64,000 nucleotides of DNA from Ophiodon elongatus (lineage: Eukaryota > Chordata > Actinopteri > Perciformes > Hexagrammidae), in the NCBI GenBank assembly GCA_016806645.1, contig JACSYO010000938.1, positions 703,001 through 767,000 of the forward strand, written 5' to 3'. How positions within the stretch are numbered: the first letter of the stretch is position 1; every line of letters starts with the position of its first letter. Shown in pieces: positions 1 to 10,385 of the stretch. The translations under genes and the position numbers were made by a program. Under the pieces are notes generated by a model, which saw nothing but the letters and a program-made list of their open reading frames with translations, ran no database searches and had not been told where the DNA came from.

Positions 1-64
1 TACACATTCATGGATCAGTAATAATATTCCAATGTATGATTAAAAATAACAGTCTGAATGGGTA

Positions 65-443
65 TGTGGTGGCGGGGTGTGGTTGGGCTCAGCTGCGGAG
101 GAGGGACAGAGTGGGGGGGAGTGGTTTAGGGAATGGTGCCGGAAAGAGGTGTAATAAACCTCAGGTGTAACAGATCCTTGATTGTGTATCTCCTCAATAT
201 ATAAACCCCAGTAGCGGCGGAAGAATGGAGGGAGAGAGTGAGCAGGGATCACAGCCTGGCAGATCAGAAGCAGCACGGCAACCAGCAGTCACAGGACGCA
301 CACGGCTGGTGCGCTCTGAGTGTGCACACACAAGCAGCTTTGAAAGAACGCTGATCAATAAAAGCATTTAGAAACCTCGATTCTAGTGTGTTGCCTTCGT
401 TGTGCCTCGGGAAAACCCACGTCAGTAACTGAGGAGGGTTACA
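65..443 (+). mobile_element. Solo LTR with 5-bp target-site duplication
   Basis: A 379-bp unit starts TGTGGTGGCGG and ends GGGTTACA, the TG..CA ends of a long terminal repeat. GGGTA lies directly on both sides (60-64 and 444-448), a 5-bp target-site duplication. Inside, in the right order for the plus strand, are a TATA box (ATATATAA, about 197-204) and a polyadenylation signal AATAAA (357-362). No gag or pol follows, so this is a solo LTR left by recombination between two LTRs. A 5-bp duplication fits Ty3/gypsy, copia or BEL; I cannot say which. The structural call is strong because four independent marks agree. Confidence 0.85.
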
Positions 444-448
444 GGGTA

Positions 449-713
449 CTGTAACGAGCTCCCATTACCACCGTGTGTCTCCCCTCGCACAATGACACCA
501 GTACACTTAAGATCCTGGTACTCAATGTTTTTATTGATAGTGAACTCTTCAAGCTCAGCACCACAGGTACATTTAGGCTACTTTTGTTGCTAATATTTAT
601 GAACTTTAACTTTAACTTTAACCTACATGTACTGAACTAAAATATGTCAATACTTCTTAAATTACTGGACTTTTAGACATCAAGAAACCCCCTGGCAGTG
701 CAGTAACTGAGCT

Positions 714-751
<38 letters not shown>

Positions 752-1177
752 GTTTACAGTAGTCCATTATATAAACTTTGGACTACTGTAAAAATACCTG
801 TATTTACGACTTACAAAAATGAACTATATAGTATGATCTGCCCTCTATATGGCTATGCTTCGGTCAGGTTTGGACAAAATGACTCATTTACAAAGAAAGA
901 CTTATGTGGTTAAGGTTAGGGAAGGATTGTGGTCATGGTTAAAAAGACAATGACTGGTGTTATGAAACAGAAAATGGATTGTGGTTTCCATTAAAGGGGA
1001 CATATGAAAAAACCTTTTCAGTGCTTGCACACATACAGTACATTTGTGTATCTGGAGTCCTTACCAACCACAATGAAATAAGAAAACATAGTTGTCTTTT
1101 TGTGAGCTGCATATTACGGTTGCTTGACCGGGCCTGCGGGTTTAAGTGCATAGGTACTCTCAGCAAGTGACTCTGCT
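449..1177. other. Unassigned stretch
   Basis: No coding signal. It holds a threefold TTTAAC run (about 603-622), the CA microsatellite listed separately, and one copy (about 903-980) of a dispersed sequence that recurs at about 38169-38252; both copies carry GTGGTTAAGGTTA and GTGGTCATGGTT. Confidence 0.5.
717..747 (+). repeat. (CA)n microsatellite
   Basis: About 15 uninterrupted CA units. Confidence 0.97.
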
Positions 1178-2195
1178 TCTGTCTGGAGAGGTCTCAGACA
1201 GATCACCAACTACAAGTCTGAAGCCCCCCCACGCTATGAATGACCATCATCTCTGGTGGGGTTGAGTCCATCTACAGGTGGGAGACTGACCATCTGGTGA
1301 TCTGGTGCGGACTGAACAACTTAGAACTCAAAACTCTAAAGACAGTGGAGATGAACGCAGCCCCACCTGCCCCTATCAGCCTCTATGACTCCCCCGTCAA
1401 CACTGTGAAGTCCTTCCGCTTCCTGGGCTCCACCATAACCCAGGACCTCAAGTGGGAGCATTACCTGTATGTACAAATGCTGCTGCTGTAGTGAATATTT
1501 ATATAATTAATATAGTATCTATCTATCTATCATCTAACATCAGCTGCATAACAAAGAAGGCTCAGCAGAGGATGTTCTTCCTAAGGCAGCTGAAGAAGTT
1601 CAACCTGCCGAAGACAATTGTGCACATCTACACTGCCATCTCATTGAGTCCATCCTCTGCTCCTCCATCACCGTCTGGTACGCGTATCACACGTGCATCA
1701 TTCGCTCTGCTGAGAGGGTGATTGGTTGCAATCTGCCGTGCCCCCAAGTCTTGTTCGCCTCCAGGACCCTGAAGCGGCCAAGAAAGATTGTAGCCGACTT
1801 CTCTCGCCCTGGACACAATCTCTCTGCCAGGAGGCTGCAGTCCATCATGACCAAGACCTCACGCCACAAAAACTGTTTCTTCCCATCTGCAGTCGGGTTC
1901 ATCAATAAGGCCAAGGACCCCCACTGACTCAGACACTTATATCCCCAGGACAATTTCTTACAGTTACACACCCTTGCATTTTTTTTCTCTATTAATATAC
2001 ACGTGACAATTTATTAATATACTTGTTTTGACATACTATAATTTGTTTGTTTACCATATTTTATTGTACATTTTTTTAATTATGTCTCATACTATTACAC
2101 TGTGTTTATTGTCATGTACTATTCACCTAGCCAAATGCCTTGTTTGTGTAAGGTATATGGCAATAAACAGTTCTGATTTTGATTATGATTCTGAA
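1178..2195 (+). mobile_element. Rex1/CR1-L2-group LINE, internally deleted
   Basis: Translated fragments in several frames match the C-terminal half of CR1/L2-group (Rex1-type) reverse transcriptases: NNLELKTLKTVEM, FRFLGSTITQDLKWE, KKAQQRMFFLRQLKKFNLP, and a terminal RHKNCFFPSAV block before a stop near 1925. The start (about 1178-1215) resembles the linker before the RT domain, then jumps near 1240 to sequence after the catalytic core, so the palm domain with the YxDD motif is missing. A TATC run (about 1516-1533) interrupts the frame. The 3' end is diagnostic: AATAAACAG followed by imperfect TGATTT/TGATTA/TGATTC units (about 2162-2195), the short tandem tail of this LINE group. It is a dead copy. 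Exact family would need a repeat-library search. Confidence 0.8.
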
Positions 2196-2474
2196 TTCCA
2201 AAAGTCATTCAAAGTGATCAGGGTTAAAAATATGTATCATATTTGTATACTCAAGTCTTGAAGCAACTCTGGGTGAAACACAATCAAGCTTCTGTATACC
2301 ATGCTCAAAGTCAATAGACATTGGAGAGGTTTCATCCAACTCTTAAGTCTCCGTTGTTGTGCAGGAGAGCACTGGGTTTAGTTTGAATGTGTTTGGGCAT
2401 ACAGTGCGCGGGCCGCTAACTCTGCTGCAGGATCCGGTTGCACATTAAAGGATTCCGACATCGGTTGTACGCCT

Positions 2475-2486
2475 TGTTTGCCTTGT
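2475..2486. repeat. Target-site duplication, left copy
   Basis: TGTTTGCCTTGT here and again at 4398-4409 bracket the RTE-X LINE exactly. A 12-bp duplication is typical of LINE target-primed insertion. Confidence 0.8.
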
Positions 2487-2748
2487 CCATCCATCCATCC
2501 ATTCTCATCCGCTTATCCGGGGTTGGGTCACGGTGGCAGCAGGCCTAGCAGGCTGACCCAGGCTTCCCTCTCACCCACAACATTTTCCAGCTCGCTCTGG
2601 GGGATCCCGAGGCGTTCCCCGGCCAGCTGGGAGATATAATCCAGTCCAGGAGGCATCCTGATTAGATGCCCGAACCACCTCAGCTGACTCCTTTCGATAC
2701 GAAGGAGTAGCACCGCAACTCCAAGTTCCCTCCTGATGTCCGAGCTCG

Positions 2749-2854
2749 TTACCCTATCTCTAAGGCTGAGCCCGGCCACCCTATGGAGGAAACTCATCTC
2801 CTTACCCTATCTCTAAGGCTGAGCCCGGCCACCCTATGGAGAAAACTAATTTTG
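2749..2854. repeat. 53-bp tandem duplication inside the RTE-X LINE
   Basis: The block beginning TTACCCTATCTCTAAGGCTG at 2749 is repeated from 2802 with few differences. In protein terms it duplicates the SFLHRVAGLSLRDRV segment of the LINE C-terminus. Confidence 0.85.
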
Positions 2855-3742
2855 GCCGCTTGTATCCGAGACCTCGTTCTTTTGGTCACGACCCAGAGTT
2901 CGTGACCATAGGTGAGGGTCGGAATGTAGACCGCCGGGTAAATTGAGAGCTTCAGCTCCCTCTTCACCAAGACGGTCCAGTGCAGCGCCTGTTTTACTGC
3001 TGCAGCCGCACCGATCCACCAGTCGATCTCCCGCTCCATCTTATCCTCACTCGTGAACAAGACGCCCGACGATGTCCCCCGTCCGGGTCAACAGCTCCCC
3101 CCCCTGTGCTTAGCACAGCCTTAGGTAGGTCCTGCTTTCCCTTCCTGAGCCGTTGGATGGTTTGCCAGAACCTTCTTGAGGCCAACCGAAAGTTCTTCTC
3201 CATGGCCACCCCGAACTCCTACCATGCCCGAGTTTTAGCATCCGCGACCACCGCAGCTGCAGCACTTCTGGCCTGCCGGTACCTCTCAGCTGCTTCATGA
3301 GACCCCTGAGCCAACCAGGCCCGAAACGCCTCCTTCTTCAGCTTGACGGCTTCCCTCACCCCCGGTGTCCACCACCAGGTTCTCGGGTTGCCACCACAAC
3401 AGGCACCGGTGGCCTTCCGATCACAGCTCCTAGCGGGCGCGTCCACAATAGAGGCTTTGAACGTGGTCCACTCGGATTCCATGTCCCCAACCTCCCTCGG
3501 GATGTGTGAGAAGTTCTTCCGGAGGAGGGAGTTGAAGACCTCCCGGACAGGATCCTCTGCCAGACGTTCCCAGTTCACCTTCACTACAGGTTTGGGCTTG
3601 CCAGGTCTTTTCAGCCGGCTCCCCCGCCATCTGATCCAACTCACCATCAGGTGGTGATCAGTTGATAGCTCTGCTCCTCTCTTCACCCGAGTGTCCAAGA
3701 AATACGGCTGCAGATTAGATGATAAGATTACAAAGACGATCA

Positions 3743-4174
3743 TTAATCTCCGGCTTTATGTTCGAACATGGTGTTCGTTATGGACAAACCGTGGCTAGCA
3801 CAGAAGTCCAACAGTGAGACACCACTCGGGTTCAGATTGGGCAAGCCGTTCCTCCCAATCACCCCCCGCCAGGTTTCTCTGTCATTTCCCACGTGAGCGT
3901 TGAAGTCTCCCAGGAGAACTATGGAGTCGGCAGGAGATGCCCTTTCCAGGACCCCTCCCACCGACTCCAAGAAGGCCGGATACTCTGAACTGCTGTTTGG
4001 TGCATAGGCACAAACAACAGTCAGAGCCTTACTCCCCGCAACCCGCAGGCGCAGGGAGGCGACCCTCTCGTTCTCCGGGAAGAACTCCAACACGGCGGCG
4101 CTCAGCCAGGGGCTCATGAGTATCCCCACTCCCACCCGGCGCCTCTCACCCTGGGCAACTCCAGAAAAAGACAA
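3743..4174 (-). pseudogene. RTE-X LINE endonuclease domain fragment
   Basis: A 143-residue open frame covering most of an APE-type endonuclease. The LGDFNAHVG motif near residues 92-101 carries the catalytic Asp and Asn of the exonuclease-endonuclease-phosphatase fold. Earlier residues (GVGILMSPWLS..VLEF) match the family's central strands, and SITNTMFEHK near the end matches the region before the final SDH motif. The SDH equivalent (STDHHLM) is in the next open frame (3219-3743), so a frame break separates them. In an intact element this enzyme nicks the target DNA to prime reverse transcription. The N-terminal part with the metal-binding Glu is missing or out of frame. Confidence 0.75.
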
Positions 4175-4409
4175 AGTCCAACCCTTCTCCAGGAGGGTTC
4201 CCCGGTTACCCTGGTCCGGGTGAGTTGGCTGAAGACCATGGGCTGCTGTTCATCGGGTTTTTTGAACCGCTCTTAGTCTGGGCTCTTTCCTGAGACCTGT
4301 TTGCCTTGGGAGACCCTACCAGGGGCTGGTGCCCCGGACAACATAGCTCTCTGGATCACTGAGACACTCAAACTCCTCCTGGCGATTCACGGAGAAATGT
4401 TTGCCTTGT

Positions 4410-5990
4410 AAAATCTGTTAAAATCTTATTACACTTGTGGGTCATAGCCTCCTGCATCGTGAGGAGTGTGCAACAGCAAGCTGTTAAACCTGTGCTAATG
4501 GCAGGTTGCTGGTTGATTTGACTTTACATGAGGATGCTGGGGTGGTTACACCTGATGAGAGTCTGTTGCGGGGCCAGTTAAAGAACTCTAGGTAGAACGC
4601 TGGGTAACTTGGAGTCTTTGTTTGGGCACTTGGGAAAGGAACATTTCACGGAGTTGTCTGCTCTTTTCAACAACTATCTGTGTTTGTTTAATGACGTTCC
4701 AACTAGTACACAGTTGATAGAGCATGACATTGATGCGGGTGATGCGCAGCCAATCCACCAGCGTTTTAACAGGGTGTCTAAAGAGAAACACAGAGTAATG
4801 GAAACATAAATACATTATATGCCCGACAATAATATTGTTTAACCTTTTGTTTTGTTTGCTTGTGGATAAAGCAGATGCAAGTCTTGTGCAGACTATTGTA
4901 AGGTAAATGGGGTCTTAACTAGAGGCTTATCCTCTGCCGCGCAAAGAAGATTGTGTGGATCAACTGGGCTCAGCTCACTTTGTCAGTTCATTTTATTTAC
5001 TCAAAAGGATATATAAGAGCAAGATAACTGTCTGCTTTTATAACTCCTTTTGGTCTTTTCCCTTATTCAGTGATGAGTTTTGTGGAACACACCGGCGACC
5101 TTTCAACATTCAATGAATATGGTTGTGTCTGGACTGGACGGCTGTACTTTGTGACTTGATGATGTAGTAATCTACAGTGATACCTGGGAAGATGATCTAT
5201 ACTGAATCAGGAATTGATTGGCTGCACCACACACACCTGACAATCAACTTGGCGAAGTGCGAGTTTTCAAAGACTACCGTCACCTATCTCGGGAAGGTAG
5301 TGGGCCAAGGGCAGGTACTGGAAAAGGTTAGCAGTATCCAGTGCCCACAATCAAGAAAGAGCTTGTGCGCTTCTTGCGGCTGGTGGGTTACTATTGCTTT
5401 TTCTTTAGGAATTTCTCAACTGTAGTAGCTCTACTGACAGATCTGTTGAAAGCTGGAGCAAAGTACGTCTGGTCGGATTCATGTCAGCAAGCTTTTATAA
5501 ATGATAGGACTGTCCTGTGTTCACCTCCTGTCCTTGTTGTGCCTTGCATAGATCGTCCGTTTGAGTTGCAGGTAGATGCGAGTCATGTAGGTGCAGGTGC
5601 TGTGCTGCTTTAGTATGATGGGAATGGTGTTGAACGTCCTTTAAGTCTTTTGCTCTAAGAAATTTAACACCTACCAGTTAAATTATTTTGTCAGGGAGTA
5701 GACTCTTGCCCTTGAGTGGGTGCTGCAACATTTTGAACTCTATGTTGACTGGTGTTCCTCTGGTGGTCTACATAGACCATAACCATATAACTTTTCTCCA
5801 TTCCTTGTGTTGTCCCGTTTGATGCAATATTTTTTGTTCTTGCGACCATACTGTTTGGACATTGCCACATTAAAGGCTCAAAAAGTATTGTGGCTAATGT
5901 TTTGTCAAGAGCACTGTTCATGGTTTCCCATCTCTTTCTCCTCTGCCACTCTAAAGTTGATTTTCATTGGTTGGCAACTGGGGGGGACGG
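4410..5990 (+). pseudogene. Ty3/gypsy retrotransposon pol remnant (RT-RNase H)
   Basis: A decayed plus-strand pol gene. The RT N-terminal region is open at 4609-4809, with LFNDVP and LIEHDIDAGDAQPIHQRF, as in vertebrate Ty3/gypsy RT. The next part (about 4870-5150) is recognisable only in shifting frames. The RT catalytic core lies at 5155-5200, reading LDDVVIYSDTWED, followed by LTINLAKCEFSK and VTYLGKVVGQGQV (5230-5320). The connection and RNase H regions follow at 5341-5613 (FINDRTVLCSPPVLV, ELQVDASHVGAGAVLL), ending in a premature stop. Further RNase H traces run to about 5910 (IVANVLSRA). No integrase sequence is seen, so the element is internally deleted as well as frameshifted. The RTE-X LINE sits immediately upstream; because flanking gypsy sequence is not clear to its left, I cannot prove it inserted into this element. 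Confidence 0.8.
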
Positions 5991-6416
5991 GCATTTCAGA
6001 ATTGGTGAGTATGGTATGAAGCTGGAGCCTACCAGTATTGCATAATGCCGGTAGAACGTTGAAAAGTATGGTCTTTGTAGTTTGCCAACATTGGCGTTTT
6101 CCGTGTCGTGTTGGGATTCCTGATGGGAACCCTTTTTTTTACACACCAGGTGTCCCTGTTGCTTATGGTTGTCTGTTGCATGTGCTGATTGGAGGGTCAG
6201 CTGGATGAGCCACACCGGTGTGGCTCTGTCCTTAAATACCTTCTTCATTTGGAAGCCATGTCTCTGGGGGAGAAGATCCTTTCTGCCAACGACATGACAC
6301 TGTTCCTTTGGTGTTTATGCATTGTTTCATTTATGTTTGTGGCAAATCATTTTTTTCTCATCAGCCAGCTCACTTGTCTTCCTGTTTTGTTGCAGTCTTT
6401 GGGGCAGACTGTGATA
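5991..6416 (+). mobile_element. Possible 3' non-coding/LTR remnant of the gypsy element
   Basis: This directly follows the pol remnant and resembles, from memory, the GC-mixed LTR/leader of fish Ty3/gypsy elements (GAAGCTGGAGCCTACC, ATTGGAGGGTCAGCTG). No clear TG..CA ends, polyadenylation signal or duplication were found. Assignment rests mainly on position. Confidence 0.35.
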
Positions 6417-6512
6417 CCATAATCCCATATGTTTGCAGAAAATGTACAACTTGCTTAATCAGGTGGAACTTTCCTTTCATTTTACTTGAGCAGGCTGTTC
6501 ACATACTGTGTT
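6417..6512 (+). repeat. Dispersed repeat, copy 1 (partner at 12037-12147)
   Basis: CCATAATCCCATATGTTTGC and the following ~90 bases recur in the same orientation at 12037-12147, with an internal insertion there; both share GTGGAACTTTCCTTT. The family is not recognised. Confidence 0.65.
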
Positions 6513-6554
6513 AGAAGATTTACCTATTTAAATGAATGCGCTGTATTTGGTAGA

Positions 6555-6885
6555 AGATCAATTTGTATGTAACACACATAATCATGAACCAGGAAGGATG
6601 AAGAATGCAAACACCCACAGACAAAGGAAGGGGAGGCGCAGTGGATGGGTCAAGCAAAAAACAATATTTCATCCAGGAGGCTGCTTCTTCTGCCCCCCTG
6701 TGAAATGAGAAGTCAACGTTAATTTATTTGTCAAGTAACGTCCGTATTTAAGTAACGCCACTTTCATAGTTATTTTAACTAAACCTAACCAATTAGTCTT
6801 GTTGCCTGAACCTAACAGAGTTGTTTTCTGTGAAGACAGATGTTTATTTTGAAAAGATTGCATTCATGTAACTAGCGGAAATTGT
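6555..6885 (-). repeat. Dispersed fish repeat (AAGATCATGGTTT family), minus orientation
   Basis: The sequence matches, on the minus strand, a family found several times in this window: a TTAGGTTCAGGCAACAA core (plus strand about 6785-6820) and the GACCCATCCACTG block (about 6640-6655). Related copies lie near 26320, 40545, 47765 and 54300. Non-coding; class unknown. Confidence 0.55.
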
Positions 6886-8430
6886 CACGTGTTGCTGGAC
6901 TTTCATAGGAAAACGCACAAAAAATAAAGACTTACTTTTTTGCAAGATATCACACGAACTGCTGCATGAGAATACGTTAACCTTAGAGAAGCAGTTAAAC
7001 TGTGCTTCAATTCTTTGTCTACTCATCCATAAACCCTCTACAAGGTTATGTGGCTTTATAACAGTCACACGATATGTGCCTTTACTCCTGACAAACAAAA
7101 CACATAATTCATATACAGACATACACAAGCCGAACTCGTTTTTCTTGGAATAACAGTGTTGAGTCTTCCAAGAGTTTGAGTCTTAAAGTTTGACAACTTT
7201 GCTCAATTTGAACAGAGATGTTGCCTTTTTTAGTGACATTTATTTTCTTCTTACACGTCACACTGAAAGGGTTGAGCTAAAATAAAACAAGCTATTTTCA
7301 CTGGTTAGTGTCAGTTCTGTACAGACATAATGGTCCCCACATTAAGCTGCAACCCACAGTCATTGCAGTGGTCTCTGAGTAGCAGTCACCGAAGATAACC
7401 TCCTGACTTAGCAGCAGGAGTGGGCCTGGAATAAAGATCATATCTTTTAATTAAACTTTCACTTAGTGGAAAGAGAGAGGGAGGGGGAGGGGGTGGAGAA
7501 AACACCTAAGGTCTTCATTCTGCACCCGTCCTTGGTATTTTATATCTTGAGGAATTTTATGGTTGGCCAAACCTGTACAATTTACATTGCGTTGGCAGAT
7601 TTAGAACTGCTGGGGTGTTTCATAGTGTCTCATAACATTACCAAGCATTTGCTGAAAATCTCCAGTGCAAAAGACAATACTTTTACAAGACAGTGTAGCC
7701 TTCTTTCTATTCTTTATCAGTCTTGACAGGTTGTCGAATCAGAAGAGTGAAAGTCCAGCAATAGGTTTTATATCTCAATCTTGAATGCCATATCCATTGT
7801 GACTGATATGTGCTTGATTGCTTTTGTCAAAGGGGTTCTTGTTTGCAACATACTGCACTGGAGCCTTAACTGGAGTGTTTCTGCTATTTGTTTAGGTTTG
7901 TTCTGATGTTTCACTAGTTAATACCCACGGCGTGCATTGTGATCAAACTTTAAAGTGCTGTTAATCTCTGCAAACCCCCTTTCGTCATTTGAAACTCCTC
8001 AATGTAATTCTGTCTGACAGCCAAGAAGACACGCTTTGACAATAATGAAGTGTAAGTACAGCAGAGTGTTTCCTCTGGACTGCTCCGCTCCTCATTCTGC
8101 ACTTCCAGCAACTCCGTTAATCATAGGCAATTAGAAATACTTTCTTGCCTTATTATACATTTCATCATAGTTTACAGTAGTGTTCACCTTCACAAAAAAG
8201 GACTGGCTAAATGCATTATTTCAATAAATGAAAGAAACATCTTTTGTTATTTGTTGAACTTCTCTTTACCCTCTTTACATCCTGACCGCAATCAATAAAT
8301 AAAATGCTCCGACAAATAACAAATAATCATCATTTCAACCTACCTATGTACCTGCCTGCACTCTGCCTACGCACTCATTGTGCGTCAGTAGTCTTCCACA
8401 AGCTGCTAGCTCAACAGCTGTGAGTACTAA
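6886..8430. other. Unassigned stretch
   Basis: No gene-like reading frame, splice structure or repeat family recognised. A purine-rich run (GAGAGAGGGAGGGGGAGGGG, about 7472-7491) is the only compositional oddity. Confidence 0.5.
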
Positions 8431-8518
8431 CAATTCAGTTCAATTAAATTTATTTTGTAAAGCCCAAAATGACAAATGTCAAATTAGCCTCAGAGGGCTT
8501 TACAATCTGTACACATAA
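8431..8518 (-). mobile_element. L2-type LINE 3' tail
   Basis: Matches the 3' end of the minus-strand L2 LINE at 50278-51811: a CAATTCAGTTCAATT start, GCCCAAAAT and GCCTCAGAGGGCTTTACA in the same order and spacing. Only the tail is present. Confidence 0.8.
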
Positions 8519-8520
8519 GG

Positions 8521-8639
8521 TCAACTGTGGTTCAGTGGTGAGCAGGGTCGTCCTTCAATCAGAGAATCGGTGGTTAGATCCCCGGCTCCGTTAGCCCATG
8601 TCGATGTGTCCTTGGTCAAGACACTTAACCCCAAATTAG
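8521..8639 (+). mobile_element. tRNA-derived SINE, 5' part
   Basis: The head has RNA polymerase III promoter boxes: an A-box-like TGGTTCAGTGGTGAG (8528-8542) and a B-box-like GGTTAGATCCC (8572-8582). TCGATGTGTCCTTGG and CACTTAACCCCAAATT follow, as in the other copies (25838, 46262, 47441, 60668). The copy stops where the piggyBac-like element begins, and the SINE body does not resume on its far side, so the 3' part was lost. Confidence 0.8.
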
Positions 8640-8735
8640 TTAACTCTCTGGGGTCGGCACACGCGCCGGCGCGTTTTCACGGTGTTTACTCGCTGTTTAA
8701 ACTAATTGATCCGCGATAACACGGCACAGAGCTAA

Positions 8736-9702
8736 TGGGTGCATCCCAAGTCTCTTAATTGTCATTTCCTCACTCCTCGGTCCTCTCTTGAAGGGAAATT
8801 GTTCTGCGCCGCCATATTGACGGTCGTCCCAAAGCTCTTATTTCTGCTCTGAGGAGCGAGGAGCGAGGAGGCATCTCGGAGGAGCCATGAACTCCTGGAA
8901 CAGGCTTCCAGGAAGTGTTTTAACGCTGGACACGTCCCCTCACTGTTCATCAGTTATGTGATTGGTCGGACTGATCGCTGGAGTTTCATACCAGAGTGAA
9001 GACGGATCACAGATTAAACTCTATATATTTGATTTGTTTTCTGAGTGTTGGGTTTTATGAGTTATATCATTTAAGTTTAACCTGAAACATTGAGGCTAAT
9101 AAATGAATTCCGGTGTTCAAGAGAAATCATAATCACCATAATTGCAAAACATACAGACGCAAATAATTCATAAATAAAACAAATGCATTTCGCCAGTAGA
9201 AATCGGCCGTGCGCATATAAGCAGGACACAGAACACAGTATAAATACCACACACTGTGTATAAATACTCAATGCCGTTTGTTAAACAGGTAACAGACTAC
9301 AGAGAGAAGAGAGTACAGAGAGTAGTTTAACACCATTAAATTAACTGAAAACATTATACGATCATTTTTATTAATATTTTAAGTGGATTGTTATTGGAAT
9401 GTGAGCTAAAAACTGTCCGTTACACCAATCATGTGTTCAGACACAAAGTCCTGTTAAAAGTCTCTCCAGCTGTTAAAGCGACTAACAGCTGATCCAGATG
9501 TGATCAGCGGCCGTCGGCCTCCGTCATCAGAAACAGACGTCGCTTCACGTGACGCTTTCGAGGAAAGGACGTCTCATTTCTCTTAAAACATATTTCCTTG
9601 TTTCCTCTATCCTGTGCATCCCTGGTGGGCGGGACTAAGACGCAAGGAAAAGACGCAAGTGAGGGAAACAGGGATGCAATTAAGAGACTTGGGATGCACC
9701 CA
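8736..9702. mobile_element. TIR element, perfect 26-bp inverted repeats, nested
   Basis: The left terminus TGGGTGCATCCCAAGTCTCT.. (8736-8761) is a perfect 26-base inverted copy of the right terminus (9677-9702). The 967 bases between them contain no transposase-like frame. No clear target-site duplication was found, so the superfamily (hAT or other) is undecided. Perfect repeats suggest a fairly recent copy. It sits inside the piggyBac-like element, so it is the younger of the two. It carries GAGGAGCGAGGAGCGAGGAGG (about 8851-8871) and a YY1-like GCCGCCATATT motif near 8810. Confidence 0.85.
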
Positions 9703-9972
9703 CGGTTAAGATGTCTACAGAAGCGTATACTCTCCACTTCTGTGTCCTAATTCTCACAAGATCGTACGTGACTCACACAGCGCACCAGGAGCTTGGATGT
9801 GTCGTGTGATATGTGGGTGTCGAGCTCCGCCTCTCACCGTCATTTGTGGATTCATGTGTCCGTCAACATTTTTGTATGAAACTAACCAATGGACACTTAG
9901 GAAATCACTAAGGACATACCCACCACCTTACGCTACAGAAACACTGCAGTTTACGTTCAGTCGGCACCCGAG

Positions 9973-10041
9973 ATGTTAAAGAGAAGAAAGAAAGTGGCGA
10001 AGAGAAAGTTTACAGTTAGCGACGTACTTTCAGCAATATAA
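9973..10041 (+). pseudogene. Short basic frame, possible piggyBac transposase N-terminus relic
   Basis: ATG at 9973 opens 22 codons rich in Lys and Arg, ending KRKFTVSDVLSAI before a stop. It lies inside the piggyBac-like element, and a basic start followed by an 'FTxxxxLxxI' pattern resembles the beginning of PGBD-type transposases. It is too short to be certain. Confidence 0.3.
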
Positions 10042-10385
10042 ATGTAAATATTTTGTTTGAAAACAAAAACTGTTGTAATGTCAATTTTTAATTTGCCCAC
10101 ATCCCATGAAGCTTGATCTGTAGTATGAAGTAATTACTCAGTCCCATTTGATCTCAGTCCCTCTAACAGCTGGTGGAAGTAGCGTGACAGACATCACTTC
10201 TACTCAAAAAACGATATTACAAAATTTTGTTTTAGACATTTATTATACATTTATCTACTTTTTTATCCGTATAGTCCACCACTGTTGTGAACCTAAGACT
10301 TGCAAGACTATGCAAGTACCTTTAAAGGTGAATTTAAGAAAATATGTAAAAAACGGGAAAATCCCCTTAGACCCCAGAGGGTTAA

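Larger units (their letters stand above)
2487..4397 (-). mobile_element. RTE-X (Expander-like) LINE, catalytic core deleted
   Basis: Minus-strand LINE with boundaries set by a 12-bp target-site duplication (2475-2486 and 4398-4409). The 3' end is an ATGG tandem tail (CCATCCATCCAT on the plus strand at 2487). Coding remnants on the minus strand, 5' to 3': an APE endonuclease (3743-4174) with VVCAYAPNS and the Asp motif LLGDFNAHVGND; an endonuclease/RT linker (3219-3743) with STDHHLMV and KPKPVVKVNWERL; then RRFWQTIQRLRKGKQ near 3130-3180, which passes directly near 3060-3080 into C-terminal RT sequence (ELKLSIYPAVYIPTLTYGHELW, 2794-3060; RSQLRWFGHLIRMPPG, 2528-2797). The RT palm, about a kilobase or more in a full element, is therefore absent. 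Frames are also broken by stops and by a 53-bp tandem duplication. It cannot encode an active RT. Confidence 0.85.
8640..10385. mobile_element. piggyBac-like DNA element with nested insertion
   Basis: TTAA occurs at both ends (8640-8643 and 10382-10385), immediately followed inward by inverted CTCTCTGGGGTC (left) and CCCTCTGGGGTC (right, read from the minus strand), 11 of 12 bases alike. A TTAA target site and a CCC/T-rich CTGGGGTC terminus are marks of piggyBac-superfamily elements. Removing the nested 967-bp element (8736-9702) leaves about 780 bp, too short for a transposase, so this is a non-autonomous or deleted copy. A 22-codon frame at 9973-10041 may be a relic of the transposase start. 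Confidence 0.7.
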
